DNA from: an uncultured Deferribacteraceae bacterium
GTDB taxonomy: Bacteria > Chrysiogenota > Deferribacteres > Deferribacterales > Mucispirillaceae
Direction: 5' to 3'
DNA length: 64,000 nucleotides
Assembly: GCA_947041165.1 (NCBI GenBank)
Contig: CAMRCY010000001.1
Coordinates: 1-64,000, forward strand
A program made the translations under genes and the position numbers. The notes beneath the pieces were generated by a model, which worked only from the letters and a program-made list of their open reading frames with translations, did not search any database and was not told where the DNA came from. Shown piece after piece: positions 35,957-44,082 of this stretch (position 1 is its first letter; every line of letters begins with the position of its first letter).

Positions 35957-36201
35957 TATATGTTTCTAAAATAAAGACCTATTTAATGGTTAAGGAAAAG
36001 CGTACTAAAGTGACATTGGTTTCTTTGCAGTTAGCACAATAATGAAGTTTGTATTTTATGTTGATATAAAGCATTAACAGTGTATAAAAGATGAAAAAAG
36101 AGTGACTGTTCCGTCTTTTGGTAGTTGGTTAACGTCTACTCTTTGTTGTTGGTTGATAATATTTCTTTTTAATTCCTATTTTTTATTTTGATTAACCCAA
36201 C

Positions 36202-36411
36202 TTAAATATCCTTAAATAGATATGCACTAATACTATTCGTATTAGCTACACTGTTGTTACTTTTAGTAATATTACTAAACTGTTGAACTGTATCAATATA
36301 TTTATTAGTCACACTACTGCTTTTAGTGATACTGCTAGAGTTGGTATTTACGCTGTTAGAACTCTTAGTGATATTATAAAAACTACTATCTGTTATTATT
36401 TTATTTATCAT
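36202..36411 (-). pseudogene. Truncated third copy of the Asn/Ser-rich protein gene
   Basis: 69 codons. The first about 55 match the N terminus of the two genes upstream (MINKIITDSSFYNITKSSN and DTVQQFSNITK), then the sequence becomes unrelated (SAYLFKDI) and stops. The whole C-terminal domain is missing. Its ATG overlaps the end of the preceding copy by 11 bases, exactly as in the intact junction. It is best read as a broken tandem copy; a functional short product cannot be excluded. Confidence 0.7.
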
Positions 36412-37360
36412 TTTTATCTTCTTTATTTTTATCTAAAAGTTTTAAGAGTTCATCATCTAAATTTGTTTCTTCTTTATCTATAGAGCTTGATAAATAATTT
36501 AGCTCATCTGATATGTTTTCCATTGCTCTCTGTTTATGAATACTTGCAATCTCTGAAGAATTATCTGGATAAGGTATATTGTTTTTATCGGTAAACTCTT
36601 TAAAATCCTCTAATATTTTTGATAAACGAACAGCTATTGGATTTGTGAGATTCGTTGGAGGAGGGTATAATTCTATTTGCATTTCAAGTGAAAGAGTATA
36701 ATTATTTCTATCATTTAATTTTTCACCAAGTGGATGATAAGCAAGAATCCCTCCCATCAGGAAGATATCTTCAGGCTCTTCAAAATATTGTCCATCTGTA
36801 AGGCTTGCTTGTAAAGCTATAATTTCTACAGGAGTGGCATTGCTTGGATCAATTTTATTAACATCAATTAATTGAGTAAATTCTTTACCGTTTTCATCTC
36901 GTCCCCGTGCAGATATTATAGGGTTTTCATCAGTAGAATGTTCGGCGTATCGAAGTTGAAAAATTGGACCAGCTAAGTGTCCCCCTGAGTAAATTAGCCC
37001 CTCTGGTTCTAGTGGTTCAGTACTTAAATGAAAAACTCCTGCAGAATCAATAAATGTCGTTGACTCAGGTATATTATACTCATCAGGATCTACATTTTGT
37101 GTCGCACTGTTTGCACTATTAAAACTGCTAGATACACTATTGCTACCTTTAGCGATACTGTTAGAATCTTTAAGTGGATTGTTATATGTGTTAGCAACAT
37201 TGTTACTACCTTTAGTAATATTGCTAAACTGCTGAACTGTATCCATATATTTATTAGCTACATTGCTACTTTTTGCGATATTATTAGAGTTGTTGTTTGC
37301 GTTATTAGAACTCTTAGTAATGTTATAAAAACTACTATCTGGTATTATTTTATTTATCAT
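36401..37360 (-). CDS. Asn/Ser-rich unknown protein, copy 2
   Basis: 319 residues, no signal or TM. The N-terminal about 90 residues are a degenerate repeat of units like NITKSSN/SIAKGSN. The middle (about 90-130) is variable between copies. The C-terminal about 195 residues are nearly identical to copy 1, starting RYAEHSTDENPIISARGRDE, and include NATPVEIIALQASLTDGQ and an acidic Lys-rich end. I recall a similar NPIxxARGxDENGKxF...NATPxE motif in clostridial hypothetical proteins, but could not check. Function unknown; cargo of the element or a secreted substrate are options. Confidence 0.75.
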   Translation of the reverse strand: MINKIIPDSSFYNITKSSNNANNNSNNIAKSSNVANKYMDTVQQFSNITKGSNNVANTYNNPLKDSNSIAKGSNSVSSSFNSANSATQNVDPDEYNIPESTTFIDSAGVFHLSTEPLEPEGLIYSGGHLAGPIFQLRYAEHSTDENPIISARGRDENGKEFTQLIDVNKIDPSNATPVEIIALQASLTDGQYFEEPEDIFLMGGILAYHPLGEKLNDRNNYTLSLEMQIELYPPPTNLTNPIAVRLSKILEDFKEFTDKNNIPYPDNSSEIASIHKQRAMENISDELNYLSSSIDKEETNLDDELLKLLDKNKEDKNDK

Positions 37361-38303
37361 TTTTATCTTCTTTATTTTTATCTAAAAGTTTTAAGAGTTC
37401 ATCATCTAAATTTGTTTCTTCTTTATCTATAGAGCTTGATAAATAATTTAGCTCATCTGATATGTTTTCCATTGCTCTCTGTTTATGAATACTTGCAATC
37501 TCTGAAGAATTATCTGGATAAGGTATATTGTTTTTATCGGTAAACTCTTTAAAATCCTCTAATATTTTTGATAAACGAACAGCTATTGGATTTGTGAGAT
37601 TCGTTGGAGGAGGGTATAATTCTATTTGCATTTCAAGTGAAAGAGTATAATTATTTCTATCATTTAATTTTTCACCAAGTGGATGATAAGCAAGAATCCC
37701 TCCCATCAGGAAGATATCTTCAGGCTCTTCAAAATATTGTCCATCTGTAAGGCTTGCTTGTAAAGCTATAATTTCTACAGGAGTGGCATTGCTTGGATCA
37801 ATTTTATTAACATCAATTAATTGAGTAAATTCTTTACCGTTTTCATCTCGTCCACGTGCAGATATTATAGGGTTTTCGTCTGTAGAATGTTCTGCATACC
37901 TAAGATCAAACATCATATCTGACGCTGTTCCTCCTGAGTAAATTAGACCTACTGCTGTTTCGCTTGATATATGAGAAGTTCCTGTGGCATATATCCAGCT
38001 ACTAGCTTCAGGTATATTATATTCATCCGGATCTACATTCTTTGTCGCACTGTTTGCACTATTAAAACTGCTAGACACACTGTTGTTACCTTTAGCGATA
38101 CTGTCATAATCTTTAAGTGCGTTGTTATATGTATTCGCTACACTTTTACCACTTTTAGTAATATTGCTAAACTGCTGAACTGTATCAATATACTTATTAG
38201 CGACTGTACTGCTTTTAGTGATACTGCTAGAGTTGGTATTTATGCTATTAGAACTCTTAGTGATATTATAAAAACTACTATCTGTTATTATTTTATTTAT
38301 CAT
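37350..38303 (-). CDS. Asn/Ser-rich unknown protein, copy 1
   Basis: 317 residues, paralogue of the gene at 36401-37360, arranged head to tail with an 11-base overlap in which the stop of this gene lies in the start codons of the next. The last about 165 residues are identical or nearly so. The segment SSWIYATGTSHISSETAVGLIYSGGTASDMMFD replaces the corresponding middle of copy 2. No signal peptide is present. Shared ends with a changing middle is the pattern of antigenic or interaction-specificity variation, or simply of gene conversion. Function unknown. Confidence 0.75.
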   Translation of the reverse strand: MINKIITDSSFYNITKSSNSINTNSSSITKSSTVANKYIDTVQQFSNITKSGKSVANTYNNALKDYDSIAKGNNSVSSSFNSANSATKNVDPDEYNIPEASSWIYATGTSHISSETAVGLIYSGGTASDMMFDLRYAEHSTDENPIISARGRDENGKEFTQLIDVNKIDPSNATPVEIIALQASLTDGQYFEEPEDIFLMGGILAYHPLGEKLNDRNNYTLSLEMQIELYPPPTNLTNPIAVRLSKILEDFKEFTDKNNIPYPDNSSEIASIHKQRAMENISDELNYLSSSIDKEETNLDDELLKLLDKNKEDKNDK

Positions 38304-38330
38304 TTTTATCTTCTCTCCTTTAAGATAAGG

Positions 38331-38408
38331 TTATACACAGCCAATACAAATAATTGTTGTCGACTGTGTATAATTTTTTATGCTTAGTTCTTAATGATTA
38401 TTTGTATT
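38331..38408. promoter_or_regulatory. Two interleaved perfect inverted repeats
   Basis: Arm A TTATACACAG (38331-38340) pairs with CTGTGTATAA (38364-38373). Arm B AATACAAATAAT (38343-38354) pairs with ATTATTTGTATT (38397-38408). The arms cross (A-B-A'-B'), so in RNA both pairs together would be a pseudoknot, or they are alternatives. The site lies in the minus-strand gap between the secreted-protein gene and the paralogous pair. Confidence 0.5.
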
Positions 38409-38410
38409 AA

Positions 38411-38998
38411 TTAAGAGTTGAAGCTTCTTTTAGCACTTATAGTTTTTGGATAGCCTTTAAGAGATCTAAATGTTGCGGTAAAAACCCATCCACTGCCTGG
38501 TCTAAGTTTTCCAAAATTATAGGTATACGTAGTCCCAATAACTAAACCAGTTGAACCACCGCTAGCTGTATGTTGCTTATAAGACTTAGCATATACATAT
38601 GCTCCATTTAGTCTTGGAGCCCACTCTGTCGCATGAGTGCCCATTACCTTAACATCAACAACCCACTCGCCTTTATAGTTAGGTCTTGGGTTACCTAATA
38701 TATTTACTGATGATAGTGCTGGATATCTACTTCTTGATGATTGCTCTTCTTCTGTGAAATTTGAGTCCTCAGCTGGAGTGTCTATGAATATTTCTGGTCC
38801 ATCATAGTAATTTCCGTTTTCAAACTGTTCTGAATTATTTGTTTCATCTGAATTTGACTCTAAATGAATAGGCATATAATTCTCATCAGTAGGCTCTGAT
38901 GCATACGATGATAAAGTGAAACCTACTCCTAAAAACATTGAAATAATAAGCGTTAATCCAATAAGCTTGAAGTTTAACTTGTTTCTGATTCTTAACAT
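38411..38998 (-). CDS. Secreted protein, unknown
   Basis: 195 residues with a signal peptide (to about residue 34, cleavage near SYA-SEP), an acidic linker with many Asn, Glu and Ser, and a C-terminal beta-rich domain of about 95 residues (GEWVVDVKVMGTHATEW..., GTTYTYNFGKLRPGSGWVFTATF). The long linker and beta domain recall Firmicutes-type small secreted proteins, suggesting acquisition by transfer; this is an impression, not a search result. Only cysteine-free sequence is seen. Transcribed toward the Asn/Ser-rich pair. Confidence 0.65.
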   Translation of the reverse strand: MLRIRNKLNFKLIGLTLIISMFLGVGFTLSSYASEPTDENYMPIHLESNSDETNNSEQFENGNYYDGPEIFIDTPAEDSNFTEEEQSSRSRYPALSSVNILGNPRPNYKGEWVVDVKVMGTHATEWAPRLNGAYVYAKSYKQHTASGGSTGLVIGTTYTYNFGKLRPGSGWVFTATFRSLKGYPKTISAKRSFNS

Positions 38999-39690
38999 AA
39001 CTTTTTCTCCTTTTTTTGTATTAGCGTTTGCTAATTTTTATCACAGTAAAGTTTTCTATCCTTATCTGTGATAAATCTATCTCTATTTGATATTTCTAAA
39101 ATTTTGTAATCTGTAAAATCTTAACTATCGAAAAATAATTACTTTTATCTATAAAATCATATAAGTAGGGGAAATTTTTTCCTACTATACGGTAAAAAGT
39201 GTGCATAAATTATTAAATATTTTTATCATATTAAATTGTAATCAATCTTAATAGATATATTTGTTAACCTGTTTTATAATCTAAAATATACAATTTTACT
39301 CTTATTATTTATGCTAGATTATTTTAATATATAACATATCCCAATTGATCTAACTGTAGACCCATTATCTAAATATGCTAAGAATTACAACATTAAATTA
39401 CTTTGTTTTTTTGATTATAAAACTCTAAAATATTCAGAACATAATTAAGTTAGCGTTGTTGATTTCAATTAAGGCAATCAACAGCGATATTACTGTGTGG
39501 TGTAACATTACTTATAATCGTTAATACTTTTAAAGCGTGGCAGAATAAATTGCCTAGGTATTATTGAAGTTACTAGAGTAGATAGAAATCACTACTTTTC
39601 GTATTGTGTATTTACACGCAATTAATATGCCATTTGTATATCAATTTAAGAGTACTGGGTAGAAAGATAGGTGTATTTTCGTGTTTTTGT
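38999..39690. other. Non-coding region rich in inverted repeats
   Basis: No gene supported. Inverted repeats seen: TTAGC/GCTAA (39021-39034), TTTATCACAG/CTGTGATAAA (39037-39046 with 39066-39075, perfect), AGTAGG/CCTACT (about 39165-39187) and CGTTGTTGATT/AATCAACAGCG (about 39453-39485, one mismatch). Those nearest 39000 lie in the leader of the secreted-protein gene. The region marks the change from accessory to chromosomal genes. Confidence 0.5.
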
Positions 39691-39743
39691 AAAAAAAAAT
39701 GCCTTTACAATAAAACCGTACGGAAGGTTATTTATAAAGGCAT
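39691..39743 (-). terminator. Rho-independent terminator of the hcp unit
   Basis: On the minus strand an imperfect long stem (ATGCCTTTA at one end, its complement TAAAGGCAT at the other) is followed by a run of nine T. It is 134 bases behind hcp. Between them a second inverted repeat (39781-39795 with 39828-39842, one mismatch in 15) could be a processing site. Confidence 0.8.
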
Positions 39744-39876
39744 AATTAATAACTCAAAAAGGAAACGTATTGTGATGTGTACAACTGCAATATATAGATT
39801 TGTTAAAATCACATTATCATATAATTGATATATTACAGTTGTATTAACTTAAAAATTGCTGCATACCATAATCAGA

Positions 39877-41424
39877 TTATCCTAAAATTTTCTCTAAATC
39901 TGCTTCTGGTGTAGAAATAGGAGTTAGGTTAAACTTCTCAACTAAAACCGATAAAATAGCAGGAGAAATAAATGCTGGAAGGCGTGGACCTATGTATATA
40001 TTTTGAATTCCAAGTGCTAGTAAAGTTAATAAAACACATACTGCTTTTTGCTCATACCAAGAAAGGACAAGAGTAAGTGGCAGTTCATTAACCGAGCATT
40101 CAAACGCTTCTGATAATGCCACAGCAACTTTGATAGCACTGTATGCATCGTTACATTGTCCCATATCCATAATGCGTGGAAGTCCGCCAATTTCACCTAA
40201 ATCCATATCGTTAAATCTATATTTACCACAACCTAATGTTAAAATTATTGAATCACTTGGTGTTTGATCAACAAAATCAGTGTAATAATTACGACCAGGA
40301 TTTGCACCATCGCAACCACCAACTAAGAAGAAATGTTTAATAGCTCCTTGTTTAACTGCATCAACCACAGTGCCTGCAACTGATAATACTGTTCCATGTC
40401 CATAACCAGTTGTAAGAGTGTCGCCACCATTAATACCAGTCATTTTATGAAGCTCTTTATATCCACCAAGTTCTAATGCTTTTTTAATAACTATTGTGAA
40501 ATCTTTTTTATCATCAATATGAACTATGTCAGGATATGATACCATCGACGTTGTGAAAACACGATCAGCATAACTTGATTTAACAGGCATAAGACAATTT
40601 GTTGTGAATAAAATAGGTGCAGGAAGATCGGCAAACTCTTTCTGTTGTGATTGCCATGCAGTACCAAAGTTACCTTTTAAATGTGAATATTTTTTCAGTT
40701 CAGGATATCCATGTGCAGGTAGCATTTCACCATGAGTATAGATATTAATTCCTTTACCTTCAGTTTGTTCTAAAAGTAATCCTAAGTCATGTAGATCGTG
40801 ACCAGTTATAACAATAAATGGACCAGCTTCAATATTTGTGCTTACTTTTGTTGGCACTGGTGTTGCAAACGCACCTGTATTTGCACTGTCTAATAGTTCC
40901 ATACATTTTAAATTAACCATACCAGATTCCATAACTAATCCTAGTAACTCATCAATTGAAAGATCTTTATGTATAGCTTCAAGTCCAAGGTATAAAAAGT
41001 TTAAAACATCTTCATCTGTTTTACCAAATATAGAGGCGTGATGAGCGTATGATGCCATACCACGGATACCAAATAGAAGTATAGATTTTAACGAACGAAT
41101 ATCTTCATTACAAGTCCAAAGAGTATTCATATCAATTTCAACAACAGGTGCATAATTTTCTCTTAGTTTATCTGTTGCAACACAAAGATCGTTACAAGTT
41201 TCATTGTTGAAACTTACATTTGTAACTGTAGTAAATAAACCATCCATCAACATCTGATCTGTTTGCTTAGTACGGTTTGATTTTGCAGCTGTTGCAAGAG
41301 CGATTAATTTTGTGGTTAATAGATCTTGTAAATTTGCTGTATCCGATTTTTTCCCACATGAACCATTTACTGTGCAACCAGTACCTTTAGTAGTGCCTTC
41401 ACACTGATAACAAAACATTGACAT
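39877..41424 (-). CDS. hcp: Hybrid-cluster protein (hydroxylamine/NO reductase)
   Basis: 515 residues. The N-terminal iron-sulfur motif is C-x2-C-x8-C-x5-C (C5, C8, C17, C23), the pattern of class I Hcp of anaerobes. Hcp carries a [4Fe-4S] and a hybrid [4Fe-2S-2O] cluster and reduces NO to N2O or hydroxylamine to ammonia. Ligand motifs are visible: ITGHDLHDLG, GCDGANPGRNYY, LGCGKYRFND, MGQCNDAYSAI. It forms an operon-like unit with the ferredoxin at 41607-42380 and is likely controlled by the divergent Crp/Fnr gene. Confidence 0.97.
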   Translation of the reverse strand: MSMFCYQCEGTTKGTGCTVNGSCGKKSDTANLQDLLTTKLIALATAAKSNRTKQTDQMLMDGLFTTVTNVSFNNETCNDLCVATDKLRENYAPVVEIDMNTLWTCNEDIRSLKSILLFGIRGMASYAHHASIFGKTDEDVLNFLYLGLEAIHKDLSIDELLGLVMESGMVNLKCMELLDSANTGAFATPVPTKVSTNIEAGPFIVITGHDLHDLGLLLEQTEGKGINIYTHGEMLPAHGYPELKKYSHLKGNFGTAWQSQQKEFADLPAPILFTTNCLMPVKSSYADRVFTTSMVSYPDIVHIDDKKDFTIVIKKALELGGYKELHKMTGINGGDTLTTGYGHGTVLSVAGTVVDAVKQGAIKHFFLVGGCDGANPGRNYYTDFVDQTPSDSIILTLGCGKYRFNDMDLGEIGGLPRIMDMGQCNDAYSAIKVAVALSEAFECSVNELPLTLVLSWYEQKAVCVLLTLLALGIQNIYIGPRLPAFISPAILSVLVEKFNLTPISTPEADLEKILG

Positions 41425-41502
41425 AATTATTCTCCTTTTATAAAACTAAATTTAAAACATGAATGTATTTATAAATCACTTAAATTTATAAAATACCTAA
41501 AA

Positions 41503-41570
41503 ACATTTATATGAACTAATTAGTTATGAAATTAAAACATTTATATAAACTAAATAGTTGTGAAATTAAA
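41503..41570 (-). promoter_or_regulatory. Two 34-bp direct repeats with AACTA/TAGTT palindromes upstream of hcp
   Basis: A 34-base unit beginning ACATTTATAT is present twice in tandem (41503-41536 and 41537-41570). Each carries a palindrome, AACTAATTAGTT (perfect) and AACTAAATAGTT (one mismatch), spaced about three helical turns apart. This is a plausible double operator for the hcp transcript. Confidence 0.5.
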
Positions 41571-41606
41571 ACAATTACAATAATCTAAAATTTTTAGATC
41601 GGTTGT

Positions 41607-42380
41607 TTAAAGTGTCAAACTTCTCTCACCTAAAATGTTACCATCGGTTGAGATTGTTACAAGTTGCCACTGAATCATTTTTGAACAATTTTTAAGAGCA
41701 GTTTTTACAGAGTTTTCTATCCCTTTACAACAAGGCACATCCATACGAACAATAGTTACAGACTCTATATTATTTGTTTCAAATATAACGCTAAGTTTCT
41801 CTGCGTAATCACCTTCATCTAATTTAGGACAACCTATAAGTGTGATTTTGTTTTTCATAAATTCATTATGAAAGTTTCCATAAGCATAAGCTGCACAATC
41901 AGCAGAGATAAGAAGTTTTGCATTATCAAAATATGATGCGTTTTCTGATACAAGTTTTAATTGTACAGGCCACTGATTAAGATTAGTTTGAGCCTTACTA
42001 ACTGTACTCACAGTTTCTGAAACTTCAAGAGTAGTTGCTGAGATATCATGAGCAGGCGAGTGTGCAAGATTTATCGGTTGCATATTAGGACGGTCAAAAG
42101 TTTTGATGTTACTGCTAGGACAATCACAACCTGCTGTTTCTGTATGAGTTTCTTTACTATTTCTATTGTTGCCTTCTTTAAATGTGACATCTATATCACT
42201 AAAGCTAATTGCATCAACAGGGCATTTAGGCATACATTTTCCAAGTCCGTCACAATAATCATTACTAATAAGTTTAGCTTTTCCATCAATGATTTTAAGA
42301 GCACTTTGTTGACAAGCATTTGCACAAAGTCCACATCCGATACATTTTTCTTCATCTATTTGAATTATTTTTCTACTCAT
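41607..42380 (-). CDS. Dicluster ferredoxin, Hcp-associated
   Basis: 257 residues. The N-terminal 2[4Fe-4S] domain has CIGCGLCANAC and CDGLGKCMPKCP. A linker with a CDCPSSN segment follows, then a C-terminal domain with further cysteines (ISADCAAYAYG, LIGCPKLDEGD, VPCCKG) as in the iron-sulfur proteins often encoded beside class I hcp in anaerobes. It probably delivers electrons to Hcp in place of the Hcr reductase of enterics. Confidence 0.85.
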   Translation of the reverse strand: MSRKIIQIDEEKCIGCGLCANACQQSALKIIDGKAKLISNDYCDGLGKCMPKCPVDAISFSDIDVTFKEGNNRNSKETHTETAGCDCPSSNIKTFDRPNMQPINLAHSPAHDISATTLEVSETVSTVSKAQTNLNQWPVQLKLVSENASYFDNAKLLISADCAAYAYGNFHNEFMKNKITLIGCPKLDEGDYAEKLSVIFETNNIESVTIVRMDVPCCKGIENSVKTALKNCSKMIQWQLVTISTDGNILGERSLTL

Positions 42381-42438
42381 TATTTATCTCCTTACTTGCG
42401 TTTGTAAAATTAATGTAGCATACTTAAATCAACATGTA

Positions 42439-42454
42439 TGTTGTAGTTACAACA
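42439..42454. promoter_or_regulatory. 16-bp palindrome in the ferredoxin/regulator gap
   Basis: TGTTGTAGTTACAACA, symmetric except for the central GT. It lies 12 bases before the start of the Crp/Fnr-like gene and about 60 bases from the ferredoxin start, as expected of an operator for auto- and divergent control. Confidence 0.5.
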
Positions 42455-42466
42455 AAGGATGTAAAT

Positions 42467-43120
42467 ATGGAAAAAATTTTTAATATTGTAAAAAACAACG
42501 ATTTGTTTGAAGGGGTCATATTCAAAGATTTTGAAAAACTGTATCCTTGTTTATCACCGATACGAAAGAAATTTAAAAAATCAGAGATCATTTTAAACGC
42601 TGGCGATAAGGCTAATTATGTGTACATAATCTTATCGGGTTCGGTAAAGATAGTGAAAAGTGATATAGATGGAAAAGATAATGTTCTGACGGAACTATCA
42701 GTTTCCGATATTTTTGGAGAGGTGTTTGCTTGTGCAAATATTTTGCATAGCCATGTTACAGTTGTATCGTTGCAAGAGAGTGAAGTGTTATTTTTGAACT
42801 ATAAAAAAATTATCACATCATGTCAATCTGCGTGTAGTTATCACTCAAAATTGATATCAAATATGCTTAAATTAGTTGCTAAAAAGAACATCATGTTACA
42901 TCAAAAAATAGAGCTTATTTCTAAACGTACTACAAGAGAGAGATTGTTACTGTATTTTGATATTCATCGCAGAAATCAAAAAAAATTCACTATACCGCAT
43001 AGTCGTGAAAATCTTGCAGCATATCTTTGTGTAGATAGAAGTGCTATGTCAAATGAGTTTAGTAAAATGCAGAAAGAAGGGATTATTAAATACGATAAAA
43101 ATCAATTTGAGATTTTGTAA
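42467..43120 (+). CDS. Crp/Fnr-family regulator, probably of hcp (HcpR-like)
   Basis: 217 residues from ATG 42467, which has an AAGGA site; the ATG at 42434 lies upstream of the palindrome and would put the operator inside the gene. N-terminal cyclic-nucleotide-binding-type barrel (AGDKANYVYIILSGSVKI, SVSDIFGEVFA), C-terminal winged HTH (SRENLAAYLCVDRSAMSNEFSKMQKEGII). There is no Fnr-type N-terminal cysteine cluster. Divergence from the hcp unit suggests an HcpR-like NO sensor; ligand unproven. Confidence 0.8.
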   Translation: MEKIFNIVKNNDLFEGVIFKDFEKLYPCLSPIRKKFKKSEIILNAGDKANYVYIILSGSVKIVKSDIDGKDNVLTELSVSDIFGEVFACANILHSHVTVVSLQESEVLFLNYKKIITSCQSACSYHSKLISNMLKLVAKKNIMLHQKIELISKRTTRERLLLYFDIHRRNQKKFTIPHSRENLAAYLCVDRSAMSNEFSKMQKEGIIKYDKNQFEIL

Positions 43121-43342
43121 CGGTGTGCTTTTTGATGGTATTATAACTTTAGAGAGAGTTTCGTGATCTAGGTTTTTATATAAAGTGAATATAGTGATAT
43201 TGTAAATAATGCTATAAAGATAGATGTGCAAAATAAAAAGATCTTACCATAAATCGAATATTACAGTATCATACAAATATAGATAATATAATCTTCGTAC
43301 AGAAGTGTATTTATGTTGTTAAAATTATTAAGGGAAAGGTAT

Positions 43343-43696
43343 ATGAGTTTTAAGAGTGATACATGTGTTGATCGTAACAACAAGCCCTTAACATCCTACT
43401 CTTCTAAATCAGAGGCAGATGATGGGATAAGATATATTAAAGATACTTATCGTAAAGATATGGTTTTATATAAATGTTCAAGTTGTAGTTATTATCATCT
43501 TGCACCAGCTGGTAGACATACTCCACTAGCAGAGAAGAGATGTAGCTGTTTTGATAGAAATGGATCGGGTAAAGATTTATATAGTAGTAAGGCATCAGCT
43601 GAGATGCGTGCAAAAATTTTATCAGCTGAAAACCATATAAAACTAACTGTATATAAATGTCCAGAAGAGAGAGGTTATCATCTGTCAAAGGCGTAG
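43343..43696 (+). CDS. Small protein with two zinc-ribbon-like repeats
   Basis: 117 residues from ATG 43343, behind an AAGGGAAAGG site; a start at 43313 is also open. Two related halves are visible: KPLTSYSSKSEADDGIRYIK plus YKCSSCSYYHLAP, and KDLYSSKASAEMRAKIL plus YKCPEERGYHLSK. The first half keeps a C-x2-C and a YHL motif; in the second the C-x2-C is reduced to C-P-E-E. It looks like a duplicated zinc- or nucleic-acid-binding module. Function unknown. Confidence 0.65.
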   Translation: MSFKSDTCVDRNNKPLTSYSSKSEADDGIRYIKDTYRKDMVLYKCSSCSYYHLAPAGRHTPLAEKRCSCFDRNGSGKDLYSSKASAEMRAKILSAENHIKLTVYKCPEERGYHLSKA

Positions 43697-44015
43697 CTAA
43701 TGACTTATTATATAGAGTAGGGTGTGCAGTTTTTTGTTAATATCCCACTCGCATAAATAGTCTTACTTCTAAATGATTTTATAAATTTACAGTAAAGCAT
43801 TATACTTTTTTTTGCAGAAACAAATATTGTAATGATATAAAAATATTTATCAACGATAGCTAATGACTTATTATATAGAGTAGGGTGTACAGTTTTTGTT
43901 AATATCCCACTCGCATAAATAGCCTTACTATTTCTAAATGATTTTATAAATTTACAGTAAAACATTATACTTTTTTTGCAGAAACAAATACTGTACTGAT
44001 ATAAAAATATTTAAA
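43694..44015. repeat. 163-bp tandem duplication
   Basis: Two nearly identical blocks (43694-43856 and 43857 to about 44015) both start TAGCTAATGACTTATTATAT. The first block begins exactly with the stop codon of the preceding gene. Each contains TATCCCACTCGCATAAATAG and an ACAGTAAA(G/A)CATTATAC segment. No coding capacity. Could be a duplicated 3' UTR or small RNA unit. Confidence 0.85.
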
Positions 44016-44082
44016 CAGATAAAGTAAAAGGTGTGTATCTCTTTCACTGATTTACTTAATTAAATTTGTTATAATTAAATGT

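Noticed and set aside
36202-38303. CRISPR-like array in the repetitive Asn/Ser gene region
   Set aside because: The repeats are degenerate codon-level repeats in frame, without regular spacers.
39604-39828. 74-codon plus-strand ORF upstream of the hcp end
   Set aside because: It runs through the hcp terminator hairpin, lacks a Shine-Dalgarno site and has no recognisable protein features.
43708-43965. 85-codon minus-strand ORF over the 163-bp tandem repeat
   Set aside because: Its internal protein repeat simply mirrors the DNA duplication; no start signal.
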